DNA from: Candidatus Solibacter sp.
GTDB lineage: Bacteria; Acidobacteriota; Terriglobia; Bryobacterales; Bryobacteraceae
Length of the DNA stretch: 64,000 nt
NCBI GenBank assembly: GCA_013822245.1
Contig: PNKE01000033.1
Location: forward strand, 1-64,000
Reading direction: 5' to 3'
The notes beneath the pieces are model-generated. The model was not told where the DNA came from. It saw nothing but the letters and a program-made list of their open reading frames with translations, and made no database searches. The position numbers and the translations under genes are program-made. Below are positions 45,070 through 54,400 of this stretch, piece after piece; position 1 is the first letter of the stretch, and every line of letters starts with the position of its first letter.

Positions 45070-46328
45070 TGCGGCGCCTCCAGACGGCGCAGGGCGCGGC
45101 GGAGGATGAAGGCCTGCCCCGAGATCTGGGCCAGGGCGGCGATGGCCATGGCGGCGGCGCCGCCGGGCAGTCCATAAACGGGCACAAGCAGCCAGCTTGC
45201 TCCGCCGCAGACCAGCGCCGAGACGATGAAGAGCGGGACCTGTTGGTCAAAGGCGCGGACGGCGGTGACGGCATAGCCCAAGGCTCCGGCCAGATAGGCC
45301 GGGATGGCCGCGCCCATCACGGCGACAAGCAATCCGGCGTAGGATGCATACTCGGGCCGGTAAGCAACCGACAGGATGAAACGGCCGAACAGCGCCGACG
45401 CGAGAGCGCCGGCGAGACCCAGGCATAGAACCAGCAGGCCGAGTTTGCCGACAAGGCCGAGGAACTCGCGCGTTTGATGATGGCCGGCAAAGCGCGCCAG
45501 GCGCGGGGTGGCGGACTGGCCGAGGGCGTTGACAATGGTTGAACCGGCGGTGACGAACGAAGCCACGGCGGCGAAGGCGCCCAGTTCGGCGAGGCCCATA
45601 TGGTGTTCGATGACATAGCGCGGCAGATTCGTGTTCAGCGATACGAGCATGAGCACGGCGCCGAGCGGCAGGGCGTGGCGCAGGACGGCGCGAGCGCCGG
45701 CATAACTGGCGCCGTCCAGTTGTTCGCCCGATGCTCCGGCAGGGCGGTCCCAGCCGATCAGCAGCGCGAGTCTGATGAGCGCCACCGCGGCGGCGGCGAT
45801 AAGCAGGCTGCTCCAGGCCCAGAGGGCGAGCCCGAAGCAGGCGGCGGAGAGGATGCCGCGGGCCATCATCGAGCGGGCGATGCGGTGCATTTCATCGCGG
45901 CGCTGCATGGCGCCATAGTAGGCATCGCTGACGGTTTCGCTGGTTAGCGAAAGTCCCACCAGGAAGATGACGGCGGAGATTTCCGGCGATGAGCCGGCGG
46001 CGAGCGCCAGCGCGGCAATGGCCGCCAGACCCAGCCCGGAGGCGGCGAAACGGACGGCGAGATAATCGCCGAAGCGGCGTTGGCCGGATACGTCGGTGGC
46101 CAGAACTGCTCGCAGGTTCAGATGAGCGAGCATGGCGACGGGGGCGGTGATCGCCACGGCGAGGGCGAATTCGCCGAGCATCGCGCGGCCGCCGAGTTTG
46201 GCGAGCAGGCTCAGCATCGCCCATTGAGAGACGGCGTAGATGCCGTTTCCGGCGAACGTCCAGGCGAAGCCGGCGCGGAGGGATGATGGGCGTCGCAGGG
46301 ACGGTTCCGCGCTTTGGCCGGCTTGCAC
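45066..46328 (-). CDS. Wzx-like polysaccharide flippase
   Basis: Inner-membrane MATE-type/MOP exporter that flips lipid-linked repeat units. It has about twelve to fourteen hydrophobic helices, starting with FAWTFAGNGIYAVSQWAMLSLL. I place the start at GTG 46328 (420 aa): TACAAT lies exactly 6 nt before it, and a strong divergent promoter at 46403-46431 occupies the longer alternative N-terminus (ATG at 46409). It overlaps the ligase gene by 4 nt and is the first gene of the seven-gene operon. Confidence 0.85.
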   Translation of the reverse strand: MQAGQSAEPSLRRPSSLRAGFAWTFAGNGIYAVSQWAMLSLLAKLGGRAMLGEFALAVAITAPVAMLAHLNLRAVLATDVSGQRRFGDYLAVRFAASGLGLAAIAALALAAGSSPEISAVIFLVGLSLTSETVSDAYYGAMQRRDEMHRIARSMMARGILSAACFGLALWAWSSLLIAAAAVALIRLALLIGWDRPAGASGEQLDGASYAGARAVLRHALPLGAVLMLVSLNTNLPRYVIEHHMGLAELGAFAAVASFVTAGSTIVNALGQSATPRLARFAGHHQTREFLGLVGKLGLLVLCLGLAGALASALFGRFILSVAYRPEYASYAGLLVAVMGAAIPAYLAGALGYAVTAVRAFDQQVPLFIVSALVCGGASWLLVPVYGLPGGAAAMAIAALAQISGQAFILRRALRRLEAPQ

Positions 46329-46334
46329 TATCTC

Positions 46335-46340
46335 ATTGTA
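46335..46340 (-). promoter_or_regulatory. TACAAT -10 element of the polysaccharide operon, leaderless spacing
   Basis: On the reverse strand TACAAT is followed by 6 nt and the GTG at 46328, placing the expected transcription start on the start codon. The -35 region is weak (CTGGTT with a 15-nt spacer). Confidence 0.4.
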
Positions 46341-46402
46341 CGGCGGGCTCCGCGCAACCAGCCCGATTCGGCGCGGCGGAGCGCGGGCGCCGTAACGGCG
46401 GC

Positions 46403-46431
46403 TGGACAACGGCCGTCTGGAGTCATAGAGT
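46403..46431 (+). promoter_or_regulatory. sigma70-type promoter of the DUF1080 gene
   Basis: TGGACA (46403-46408), 17-nt spacer, TAGAGT (46426-46431), about 90 nt before the ATG at 46520. The same -10 hexamer and spacer occur in front of the oxidoreductase gene at 48187. Confidence 0.55.
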
Positions 46432-46519
46432 ATGCACTAGGGCGGATCCCGTGGGGGCCGTCCGGAAGGCATATGCCCATGCCGGGATCCCGGCGGCGGC
46501 GGTTGATTACGGAGACCAC

Positions 46520-47302
46520 ATGATGATCAGAACATTCCGCACATTCCTGCTGGCCGCGGCTGCCGCGGCACTGATTGTTCCCGTTTGGGCGTGGCAGCCG
46601 CCCGCCGGCGCGCCCAAGCCGGGAGGCCGCGGGCCGCGCGGTCTGGGGCCGAACTCCGCTCAGCCTGACGACAACGCCGGGTTTACCCAGATCTTCGACG
46701 GCAAGACGCTGGAAAACTGGGACGGCGAGCAGGGCTTCTGGCGGGCCGAGGATGGAGTATTGATCGGCGAGACCACGGCCGGGCAGAAGCTGAAGCAGAA
46801 TACGTTCATCATCTGGCGCGGCGGAACGACGGCGGATTTTGAGTTCAAAGCCGAGTTCAGGCTCACCGAGGGCGCCAACAGCGGCGTGCAGTACCGCAGT
46901 GTGGCGCTGCCCAGCGCCGGCCCGTTTGTCCTGAAGGGATATCAGGCGGACATGGACGGAAAGAACGCCTACACGGGTATGCTGTATGAGGAACGGGGCC
47001 GGGGGTTTCTGGCGCCGCGGGGCAAGTTTGTCAGGCTGGGCACAGACGGCGTGCCGAAGCTGTTGGGCAGCCCCGGCGACGGCGAAGCGTTGAAGGCCGA
47101 GATCAAGCCGGCGGACTGGAATCAGATCCACATCATCGCGCGCGGGAACGTGATCATGCATGTGGTGAACGGGCGCATCATGAGCGTGTTCATCGACGAG
47201 GTTCCCGCGGCGAGGTCCATGGACGGACTGCTGGGACTGCAGTTGCATGTCGGGCCGCCGATGAAGGTGGAGTTCCGCAACATCCTATTAAAGAGGATGT
47301 GA
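46520..47302 (+). CDS. DUF1080 (3-keto-disaccharide hydrolase-like) exported protein
   Basis: 260-aa secreted protein with a signal peptide (FLLAAAAAALIVPVWAWQ), a Pro/Gly-rich linker, then the concanavalin-like DUF1080 fold: FTQIFDGKTLENWDG, WRAEDGVLIGE, FEFKAEFRLTEGANSGVQYR and the closing LQLHVGPPMKVEFRNILLKRM region (landmark VEFRNILL). Some family members hydrolyse 3-keto-glycosides. ATG 46520 and ATG 46523 are both possible behind GGAG. It heads a co-directional set of four genes. Confidence 0.88.
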   Translation: MMIRTFRTFLLAAAAAALIVPVWAWQPPAGAPKPGGRGPRGLGPNSAQPDDNAGFTQIFDGKTLENWDGEQGFWRAEDGVLIGETTAGQKLKQNTFIIWRGGTTADFEFKAEFRLTEGANSGVQYRSVALPSAGPFVLKGYQADMDGKNAYTGMLYEERGRGFLAPRGKFVRLGTDGVPKLLGSPGDGEALKAEIKPADWNQIHIIARGNVIMHVVNGRIMSVFIDEVPAARSMDGLLGLQLHVGPPMKVEFRNILLKRM

Positions 47303-47372
47303 AGCGCTGCCGGCCGAGCCGGATCACCGCACGGAGGTTCGCGGTGCAAGTGAGGATGGAGGCCGCCCTGAC

Positions 47373-48050
47373 ATGATTTCGCGTTACCGGCCCGCGGCGC
47401 TCGCCGCCTGCCTTCTGGCGGTGCTGGCGGGAGGGCTGCGCGCGGAGATCCCGCAAGCCGCAGGCGGCGCACAGGACGGCGAATGGAAGCCGATGTTCGA
47501 CGGCAAGACGCTGGCGGGTTGGAAGGAGTCCGACTTCCTGGGCGCGGGCAAGGTGGCGGTCGCGGATGGCGTCATCACGATCGGTCCGGGCGTGTTGACC
47601 GGGATCACGTGGGCGGGCGAGAGGCTTCCGTTCCCGGCAACAGGGTATGAGGTCCGCGTCGAAGCGGCGAGGTTGAGGGGCGGCGACTTTTTCGCCGGGA
47701 TCACGTTTCCGGTGGGCGATACCTACTGCAGTTGGATCAATGGCGGCTGGGGCGGAGAGGTTGTCGGTCTCTCGAATATCGACGGGGCCGATGCGGCGAG
47801 GAACGAAACCACGGTTGGAATCACGTTCGAGACGGGCCGGTGGTATGTGTTGCGGCTGCGCGTGATGCCGAAGGCGATCACGGCCTGGATCGACGATGAC
47901 AAGGTGATCGACGTGTCGATCGAGAAGAAGTGGATCGCGTTGCGCGAGGGCGACATCGACCGGTCTGTTCCGTTCGGAATCGCGACGTACGCGACGATGG
48001 GCGGAGTGCGGAAGATTGAATGGCGGCCAGTGAAGCCGGAAGAAAAGTAG
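47373..48050 (+). CDS. DUF1080-like exported protein, shorter paralog
   Basis: 225-aa secreted protein with a signal peptide (LAACLLAVLAGGLRA) and a DUF1080-like core: WKPMFDGKTLAGWKESDF, GGDFFAGITFPVGDTYCSWI and FGIATYATMGGVRKIEWR. It is clearly diverged from the neighbour in the middle region, where it has a WINGGWGGEVVGLSNIDG block. GGAGG lies 10 nt before the ATG. A partner in sugar processing with the adjacent oxidoreductase is likely but inferred. Confidence 0.82.
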   Translation: MISRYRPAALAACLLAVLAGGLRAEIPQAAGGAQDGEWKPMFDGKTLAGWKESDFLGAGKVAVADGVITIGPGVLTGITWAGERLPFPATGYEVRVEAARLRGGDFFAGITFPVGDTYCSWINGGWGGEVVGLSNIDGADAARNETTVGITFETGRWYVLRLRVMPKAITAWIDDDKVIDVSIEKKWIALREGDIDRSVPFGIATYATMGGVRKIEWRPVKPEEK

Positions 48051-48104
48051 ACGTGCTGTAGCCGGCGCGATAGTTCCGGCGTCATAGCATGTGGCCAGTA
48101 CCCC

Positions 48105-48133
48105 TTGAGTGGGGCCTGCCATGGTGATAGAGT
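48105..48133 (+). promoter_or_regulatory. sigma70-type promoter of the second oxidoreductase
   Basis: TTGAGT (48105-48110), 17-nt spacer, TAGAGT (48128-48133), about 53 nt before the ATG at 48187. CCCC-ttgagt-GGGG forms a small hairpin over the -35. Confidence 0.55.
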
Positions 48134-48186
48134 CCGATATCAAGACAAACGACTGGAGGAAGCTCTCGTCGGAAACGGAGTGATAC

Positions 48187-49572
48187 ATGGCTGAAGAAAA
48201 GCAACCCGTCACGCGGAGAGGATTTGGGAAGGCGATCGCCCAGGCCGGCGCAGCGGCAGCAGCGCCCGTAGTACTGGCAAGCAACGCGGCCGGGCAGATC
48301 GCGTCTCCGGGAGCCGGCCAATCCGGACCCGTTCTGGTGGGCAACTACGCGATGGTGGACAACATCCGGATCGGCGGCATCGGCATCCGCGGCCGCGGCA
48401 TGGCCGACCTGCGGATGTTGCTGGGCGACGAGCGAGTGCGGTTCGTGGGCATCGCCGACGTGCGCGAGAGCGCCCGCGAGATGGTGAAGAGCGCCGTGGA
48501 CAAGCACTACGGCACCAACGACTGCGTGATGTACAGGGACCCGTCGGAGATACTGGCCCGCAAGGACATCGACGCGTTGCTGATCGCCACAAGCGACCGC
48601 TGGCACGGGCCGATGGCGATGTGGGCGGCGCAGTCGGGCAAGGATATGTTCATCGAGAAGCCCGGCGCGATGTCGATCACGGAAAGCTACGCCATGGCCG
48701 ACAATGTGAAGCGGTACGGCGTGGTTTATCAGTCCGGCGCGCAGAGGCTGAATCAGTTCGCCTTTGAATTCGCCGTCGGACTGGCTCGGAGCGGCAAGCT
48801 GGGGCGGCTGCTGACGGTTCACGCCGACACGGCCATCGGGCTTGGATCGGTGGACCGGGGCGGCCATGGATGGTGGCCGGCCGACGCCGAGCCGCCGGAT
48901 CCGCTGGTGTTTGATTGGGACAAGTGGCTGGGGCCCTGCCTGTGGCGGCCGTTCAACACCCAATACGCCGACCGCGGCCGCGGCGAGTTCTGGGATTTCC
49001 ACGCCGGTCTGCTGGAATGGGCGTCGCACACGGTGGCCACGGCGCAGTGGGCGGCGGGCATGGAGAACACCCAGCCGGTGGAATACGAACCTGAAGGGGG
49101 CGAGTTCCGCGGCGACGGCCTGATCGGCCGCTACAACATCAACTGCCGGTACGCCAACGGCGTGAGACTCGTGTTGCGCAACCACAGTTGGAGCCTGCTG
49201 GGCTCTTGCAGCAACAGGTTTGAGGGCACCGAAGGCTGGGTGGAGACCGGCGACAGCGGCCGCATCGAGGTATCGGACAACTTGAAGTCGCTGGTGCCGA
49301 GGCGCACCGGCAAGCGCTTCGACCCGACCTATGCGCACATACAGGAATTCCTGAACTGCGTCCGGTCGAGGCGGCCTCCGCGGGCCAACGCCGAGGTCAC
49401 CTGCGCCACGCACGTGACTTCGCACGCCGCCTGGATCTGCGCGCAGTTGAACCGCAAAGTGACGTGGGATCCGGCCAAGCGGATGTTCATCAACGACGAA
49501 GAGGCCAACCGCATGCGCAGCCGGGCTTTCCGGGAGCCCTGGCGCATGGAGGCCTTCGCCACCAATATGTAA
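48187..49572 (+). CDS. Gfo/Idh/MocA family oxidoreductase with Tat signal
   Basis: 461-aa NAD(P)-dependent oxidoreductase. The N-terminus has a twin-arginine signal (RR at 10-11, RRGFGKAIAQ followed by an Ala-rich run). The Rossmann domain reads IGGIGIRGRGMADLRMLL, then VGIADVRES, LLIATSDRWHG and the family lysine motif FIEKPGAMS. The substrate domain contains WWPADAEPPDPLVFDWDKW, typical for exported acidobacterial members. GGAG lies 6 nt before the ATG. A HEAT-like gene follows after 30 nt. Confidence 0.9.
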   Translation: MAEEKQPVTRRGFGKAIAQAGAAAAAPVVLASNAAGQIASPGAGQSGPVLVGNYAMVDNIRIGGIGIRGRGMADLRMLLGDERVRFVGIADVRESAREMVKSAVDKHYGTNDCVMYRDPSEILARKDIDALLIATSDRWHGPMAMWAAQSGKDMFIEKPGAMSITESYAMADNVKRYGVVYQSGAQRLNQFAFEFAVGLARSGKLGRLLTVHADTAIGLGSVDRGGHGWWPADAEPPDPLVFDWDKWLGPCLWRPFNTQYADRGRGEFWDFHAGLLEWASHTVATAQWAAGMENTQPVEYEPEGGEFRGDGLIGRYNINCRYANGVRLVLRNHSWSLLGSCSNRFEGTEGWVETGDSGRIEVSDNLKSLVPRRTGKRFDPTYAHIQEFLNCVRSRRPPRANAEVTCATHVTSHAAWICAQLNRKVTWDPAKRMFINDEEANRMRSRAFREPWRMEAFATNM

Positions 49573-49602
49573 GGGTCCAGAGAAGACGAGGAGAAAATCG
49601 AA

Positions 49603-50412
49603 ATGCGACAGACACCTGGACAGACGCCTCAACCGCCAGCCGCGCCCGCCGCGGCCGCCCAAGGACAACCGCCGGCGGCGGCAAAGCCGCAACGGCCGCC
49701 CGCACCGTCGGTTCCTCCGGAGTTCGACGCGCTTCCCATCTGGACGATGGAGCCGGCGAAGCTGATCGCGATGGTCAAGGATCCGAAGTCGACGGTATTC
49801 CAGAAGGCGATCGCGTGCAAGAAACTGGCCTTCACGGGCGGCAAGGATGCCGTGCAGCCGATGGCGGCGTTGCTGGACCACCCGCAGTTGTCCTGCTATG
49901 CGCGTTTCGGGCTGGAGCCGAACCCGGACCCGATGGTGGACGACGTGCTGCGCGCGGCGCTGGGCAAGCTCACCGGCAAACTGCAAGTCGGCGTCATCAA
50001 CACCATCGGCGTCCGCAAGGACGCCAAGGCGATGCCGGCGCTGGCCAAACTGATCAATTCGAGCGACCCGGAAATCGCCGGCGCCGCCGCCGCTTCGATC
50101 GGCCAGATCGGCGGCTTGCAGGCGGCCAAGGTTTTGCAGGGCGCGCTCGGTTCGACAAACCCGCCGGTGTTCCCGGTGGTGGCGCGGGCCTCGCTGCTGT
50201 GCGCCGAAGGCCTGATGGCGGCGAATAAGGCCCGGGCGATTGAGTTCTACACTCAGTTGAGCGGAGCTTCGATGCCGGGACCGGTGAGGCTGGCGGCGTT
50301 GCGCGTTCTCAACGCCGAGAGTCCGGCGCCTCCTGGGGCCAAGGCGTATCCGCCGCCGACGGGTGAGGCGGCTGAAAACGACCGCAGCGGCTTCCTTGGA
50401 CGCCGCCAGTAA
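49603..50412 (+). CDS. HEAT-repeat-like protein, 269 aa
   Basis: Begins with a Pro/Ala/Gln-rich disordered stretch of about 40 residues without a signal peptide, then DALPIWTMEPAKLIAMVKD and several helix-turn-helix repeats that look like degenerate HEAT/PBS repeats: FQKAIACKKLAFTGGKDAV, KDAKAMPALAKLINSSDPEI and AGAAAASIGQIGGLQAAKVL. It resembles the protein-docking repeats often found next to carbohydrate oxidoreductases. A GAGGAG ribosome-binding site precedes the ATG. Probably co-transcribed with the oxidoreductase 30 nt upstream. Function unknown. Confidence 0.75.
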   Translation: MRQTPGQTPQPPAAPAAAAQGQPPAAAKPQRPPAPSVPPEFDALPIWTMEPAKLIAMVKDPKSTVFQKAIACKKLAFTGGKDAVQPMAALLDHPQLSCYARFGLEPNPDPMVDDVLRAALGKLTGKLQVGVINTIGVRKDAKAMPALAKLINSSDPEIAGAAAASIGQIGGLQAAKVLQGALGSTNPPVFPVVARASLLCAEGLMAANKARAIEFYTQLSGASMPGPVRLAALRVLNAESPAPPGAKAYPPPTGEAAENDRSGFLGRRQ

Positions 50413-50439
50413 GCTCCGCCAGCGGAACTCAGTTTCTTT

Positions 50440-50517
50440 CCGGCCGCTCCTGGGCGGCCGGGGATGGTCAATATGCGTGGGGAGGCGATGAACCATCGTT
50501 GCTCCCCACGTTTCACT
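50440..50517 (+). terminator. Tandem hairpins after the sugar-processing cluster
   Basis: First hairpin: CCGGCCGC (50440-50447) with GCGGCCGG (50454-50461). Second: CGTGGGGAG starting near 50476 with CTCCCCACG ending at 50510, followed by TTTCACTTG. The second looks like the transcription stop for the genes to the left. Confidence 0.6.
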
Positions 50518-50576
50518 TGATATGCGCCGCGGAGGCCCAGGGCGCGCTCTTCGGGATGTGGGGCCGACTTCCCCGG

Positions 50577-51305
50577 CTACTCCGAGGTTTGTTTCGTGGA
50601 GAGCGGTTCGCTGCCCCAATTCGCCATCAGTGAGCGAAACGAGAGCAGCGTGTCGAGGCCGGCGGGGTCCAACGCAAAGGGACGGCCCAGTTGCTTTGTC
50701 ATGAGGGTCACACGCGCATTCTGCTCCAGCAGGTCCATGCGCAGCGCAGCCTGCCGGGCCGTGCGGCCCAGCGTGAGCGCTCCGTGATTCTCAAGCAGGA
50801 AGGCGTCATGATCCCTCAGCGGAATTGAGAGGTTGCGCGCCAGTTCTTCACTGCCCGGCGTCGCGTACGGGACCAGGCACACCGGGCCGAGCAGGACGAT
50901 CATCTCCGGCAATTGGAGCTGATCGAGCGGCGTGCTCGTGGCGGCAAAGGCCGTTGCCGCGGGCGGGTGGGCGTGAATCACCATGCGCACCTCTGGTCGA
51001 AGCCGGTAGGCCTCCCGGTGCATGTTGAGTTCGGATGTAGCCTCGCCCGCGCCGTCCAGTTTACGGCCGGACATGTCGCACAGCACCAGGTCATGCTGGA
51101 CGAGCCGCTCCTTGTCGGCGCCATGGCGCGTACAGACGAGAAGATCCTCGGAGACCCGTGCACTGACGTTGCCGGCGAGAGCCACGTGATACTGTCTGCG
51201 GCCGAGGTAGCGTCCCGCCGCGATCACTTCGCTCTTTGCCGCCTCACACGCGGCCGCAAGCTCGGCTTTGAGTTTCACCAGCCCATGATACTCGCGGGGC
51301 GCCAC
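50577..51305 (-). CDS. Class II aldolase/adducin family protein
   Basis: 242-aa cytoplasmic zinc-dependent aldolase of the L-fuculose-phosphate/ribulose-phosphate type. Seen are GNVSARVSEDLLVCTRHGADK, the metal motif VIHAHPPAATAFA, a YATPGSEELA stretch and LLENHGALTLG with the third His. With a GH29 fucosidase at 29.7 kb, a role in fucose breakdown is possible, but the genes are 20 kb apart. The start is GTG 51305; a GTG nine codons later (51278) is equally plausible. Confidence 0.85.
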   Translation of the reverse strand: MAPREYHGLVKLKAELAAACEAAKSEVIAAGRYLGRRQYHVALAGNVSARVSEDLLVCTRHGADKERLVQHDLVLCDMSGRKLDGAGEATSELNMHREAYRLRPEVRMVIHAHPPAATAFAATSTPLDQLQLPEMIVLLGPVCLVPYATPGSEELARNLSIPLRDHDAFLLENHGALTLGRTARQAALRMDLLEQNARVTLMTKQLGRPFALDPAGLDTLLSFRSLMANWGSEPLSTKQTSE

Positions 51306-51362
51306 TCGGGCAATGCATATGTGCCGGCGCCGGCGCCGAGATCAACCCCTCATGTCCGCCAG

Positions 51363-51398
51363 CAAGAAGGCCCGCCCCCTCAAACGAGGAAGCGGGCC
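51363..51398 (-). terminator. Rho-independent terminator of the second receptor
   Basis: On the reverse strand GGCCCGC (51398-51392) pairs with GCGGGCC (51375-51369), with TTCCTC/GAGG continuing the stem, followed by TTCTTGCT. Confidence 0.75.
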
Positions 51399-51423
51399 CG
51401 GTTGTCAGCAGCCGTGCGTAGCC

Positions 51424-54400
51424 CTAGAAGGCGTACCTCATGGACAGGATGGCACGGCGGTTGTGGTACTGGGCGCCGGTGATGGTGCCGAAGGCGGCAT
51501 TCACGTTGACGCCGGTGTTGTAGTTCCGGGTTAGGGTCAGGTTGGGGTTGGCCGGGTTGAAGGTATTCAAGGCGTTGATTGTCTCGAGTTTCAATTCAAG
51601 CCGGTGCGTCTCATGGATGCGGAAGGTCCTCTGCAGAGCGAGGTTCCAGATCTGCGCGCCAGGCCCGTAGGTGAGGTTGCGGGGGGCGTTGCCGATCATG
51701 CCGCGCTGGAAGGGGGCGAAGTTTTTCGGCAGTTGGAAGTTGTTGGGATCGATCGGGTACCAGAGTCTCGGGTCGGCTGTGGAACCGACGTCGGACGGTT
51801 TGGCGCCGGACGGCAGCCAGAGGGCATCCTGGGTGGCGTTCACCATCTGGCAACGGAAGAGCACGCCGCCGGTCGGGGTTCCGGTCGGATAGCCGACCGG
51901 GTTGGACTGGAAGCCGCAGGAGGGGCCCATGGCCGCGCCGGAGAAGATCTGTCCCGTACCCATGAAGCGCCAACCTTCGGTCAGGCGGCGGAGGAACCGG
52001 TTTTCGCCGGTGTACTGATGGACGTCGTAGCCGAAGTTGGCGTTGAAGGCGTGCGGGCGGTTGCCGGTTTCGAAGCGGGTCAAAGCGTCGTCGGTGAACT
52101 GGAGGCGTTCGTAGATGAGGGTCTTCGACCAGGTGTAGTTGGCGCTCCAGGTGATGTTCCTGCCGGCGCGGCGGTTCAACTGGACCTGCAGCGAGTTGTA
52201 GCTCGACTGGCGGTCGTTGGTGAACATGGGCACCTGTCCTACACCCTTGAAGCCCACCATCGAGCGGATGAGGTTGGTGGAGTAGAGGGCGCTGCCGCTG
52301 GTCGGATCTCTGAAGGTCTGATTAGTGCCGCCCTGTGGCGTCCAGGTGGTGAACGGCTTCACGGCGTTGAGGTCTTCAACAGCGCCGTTGAAGCCCCACT
52401 TATAGGTATTGCCGACGTAGGCCACGTCGAGCACCATGCCCCAGCCGATGTCGCGCTGGATGCCGAAGCTCCAGTTGTAGGTTGCAGGGGCTTTATGCTC
52501 CTCCGACCCGCCCTGGATGTCCTGGGGCGACAGGACCGCTTGGGCGCCGGCCAAGCCGGCGAACGTGGTGTTCAAGACCACGGGCGCCAGGAAGGTGGGC
52601 GGAGCGGCGAGCGGGCCGCGGCCGACGCCGAGAGCGCCGATGTAGTCAACCGTTGCGGCGCGGTCGTAGAAGATGCCGAAGCCGCCGCGGATGGCCATTT
52701 TGCCGTTGCCGGTGACATCGTAGGCGAAGCCCACGCGCGGCCCCAGAGTGATGGGTGGCGCTTTCCAGAAGTGGCCGAAGTAGTCCTTCACGCCGCTGAA
52801 AGGCAGGCCGGTGTAGCTTGCCGTGTCGAAAGTACCCTGCCTGACGAACGGGTAGACCGCGCCGGAGACGGGGTTGATCGACGCCCTCTGCCCGTTGACC
52901 ATCGCCGGGTACAGGGGCTGGCCTGCCTTGTTCTTGTCGAACGAGGCCGCGTTGAACAGGCCCAAGCGCTGGTTGCGGGTATGCAGGTCGCCCATCCATT
53001 GGAAGCGCATGCCCAAGTCGATGGTAAGCCGCGGCATCACTTTCCAACTGTCCTGGACGAACCAGTCCCACTGGGTGTAGCGGGCGTGGTTCACCTGTTT
53101 GATGCTGTCTTCGCCATAGCCGAAGAAAGCGCCGGTGACGAGGTTGGAATAGGGATAGCCGGTATCCACCAGACTGGCGCGGTCGGAACCGAAGAAGTAA
53201 GAGCCGGCAATATTCCAGCGGGAGTAAACGCTGACGTTGCGCGCCATGCGTTCGCGGTAGATGCCGGCCTTGAGCGTGTGAGATCCCTTCACCCAGGTGA
53301 GGGTGGAACTCACTGTCTGCACCTGATCGGTGCCGTCGAACGGCCAGCGGCTGTCAAAGCCGTAGGCGGGCGCGTTTGCGATACCCTGGCCGCTCGACTG
53401 GGCGGAGAAGCCCCCCGGCAGGCCGAAATTGATCTGCGGCCTGAGGTTCAGGTAGTTCGATGCGGGGAACAGGCGATTCAGCTTGATGGTGTTGCCCGAG
53501 GCGTCCTTCAGCGGCAGGAGGCTGTTGCTGTACAGGTTATCGTCGATGGGCGTGTTCTTCTGGTGACCGCGGGTGATGCCATACATGGTTTCCAGGATCA
53601 GGTTCGGTTTGAACGAGTAGATCAAGGACCCCACGGCGCTGGACGAGGGGATGTGGTATTTGTGGGGGAACTGCCTCCAGCCATTGCCCAGAGCGCCGAG
53701 GATCTGGCCGTAGCCGGAGTTGTTGTAGTAGTCGCTCAGCAGGCGGACATAGGCCGTGGCCTTGGAACTGACCGGCCAGTCGACGCGCAGAATGCGGTCG
53801 TGACGGGGCTGTTCGAAGGGGTTGACGAACTCGGCGTTGAACAGGCGCTGCCCGGTCGGGTCAGTGGTATTGGGCAGCGGGAAGAGGTTCATCATGGCCA
53901 CGCCGGTGGGGTCAAGCCGTGATGTGGGGATCCGATTGTTGGGGAACGGAGCGCCGGTCTGCGGATCGGTGATGGGAACCAGAACGCCGGTGGTGGTGAC
54001 GGTCTGGGAGTAGTCGCCGGCGCGTTCCGCGGCTGTCGGCATGGTGAAGCGATTCGGGTTGGTGACGTTCTTGTTGTTCAGGTAGTCGTAGGAGAAGAAC
54101 CAGAACAGCTTGTTGCGGTCCTTGTTGAAGCTCGTACCCGGGATGATGAGGGGCCCGCCGAAGGTGCCGCCAACGTTGTGGTATTTGTAGCGCGGCCGCG
54201 CGACGCCGAGTTTGTTGTTGAAAAACTCGTTGGCGTTCAGCGCTTCGTTGCGCAGGAAGTAGAAGCCGCTGCCATGGAACTCGTTGGTGCCGCTCTTGAT
54301 CATGATGTTCATCTGGCCGCCGGAACGGGCGCCGTATTCGGCGGTAAAGTTCGCCATCATGACCTTTACCTCCGCGATCGCGTCCACGCTGGGCGCGATG

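Noticed and set aside
48082-50619. An 845-codon open frame on the minus strand
   Set aside because: It lies opposite the Tat oxidoreductase and HEAT-like genes, is Arg/His/Pro-rich with no family motifs, and is a by-product of high-GC codon use.
51604-53922. A 772-codon open frame on the plus strand
   Set aside because: Antisense to the second receptor, which has full family motifs; the plus-strand frame has none.
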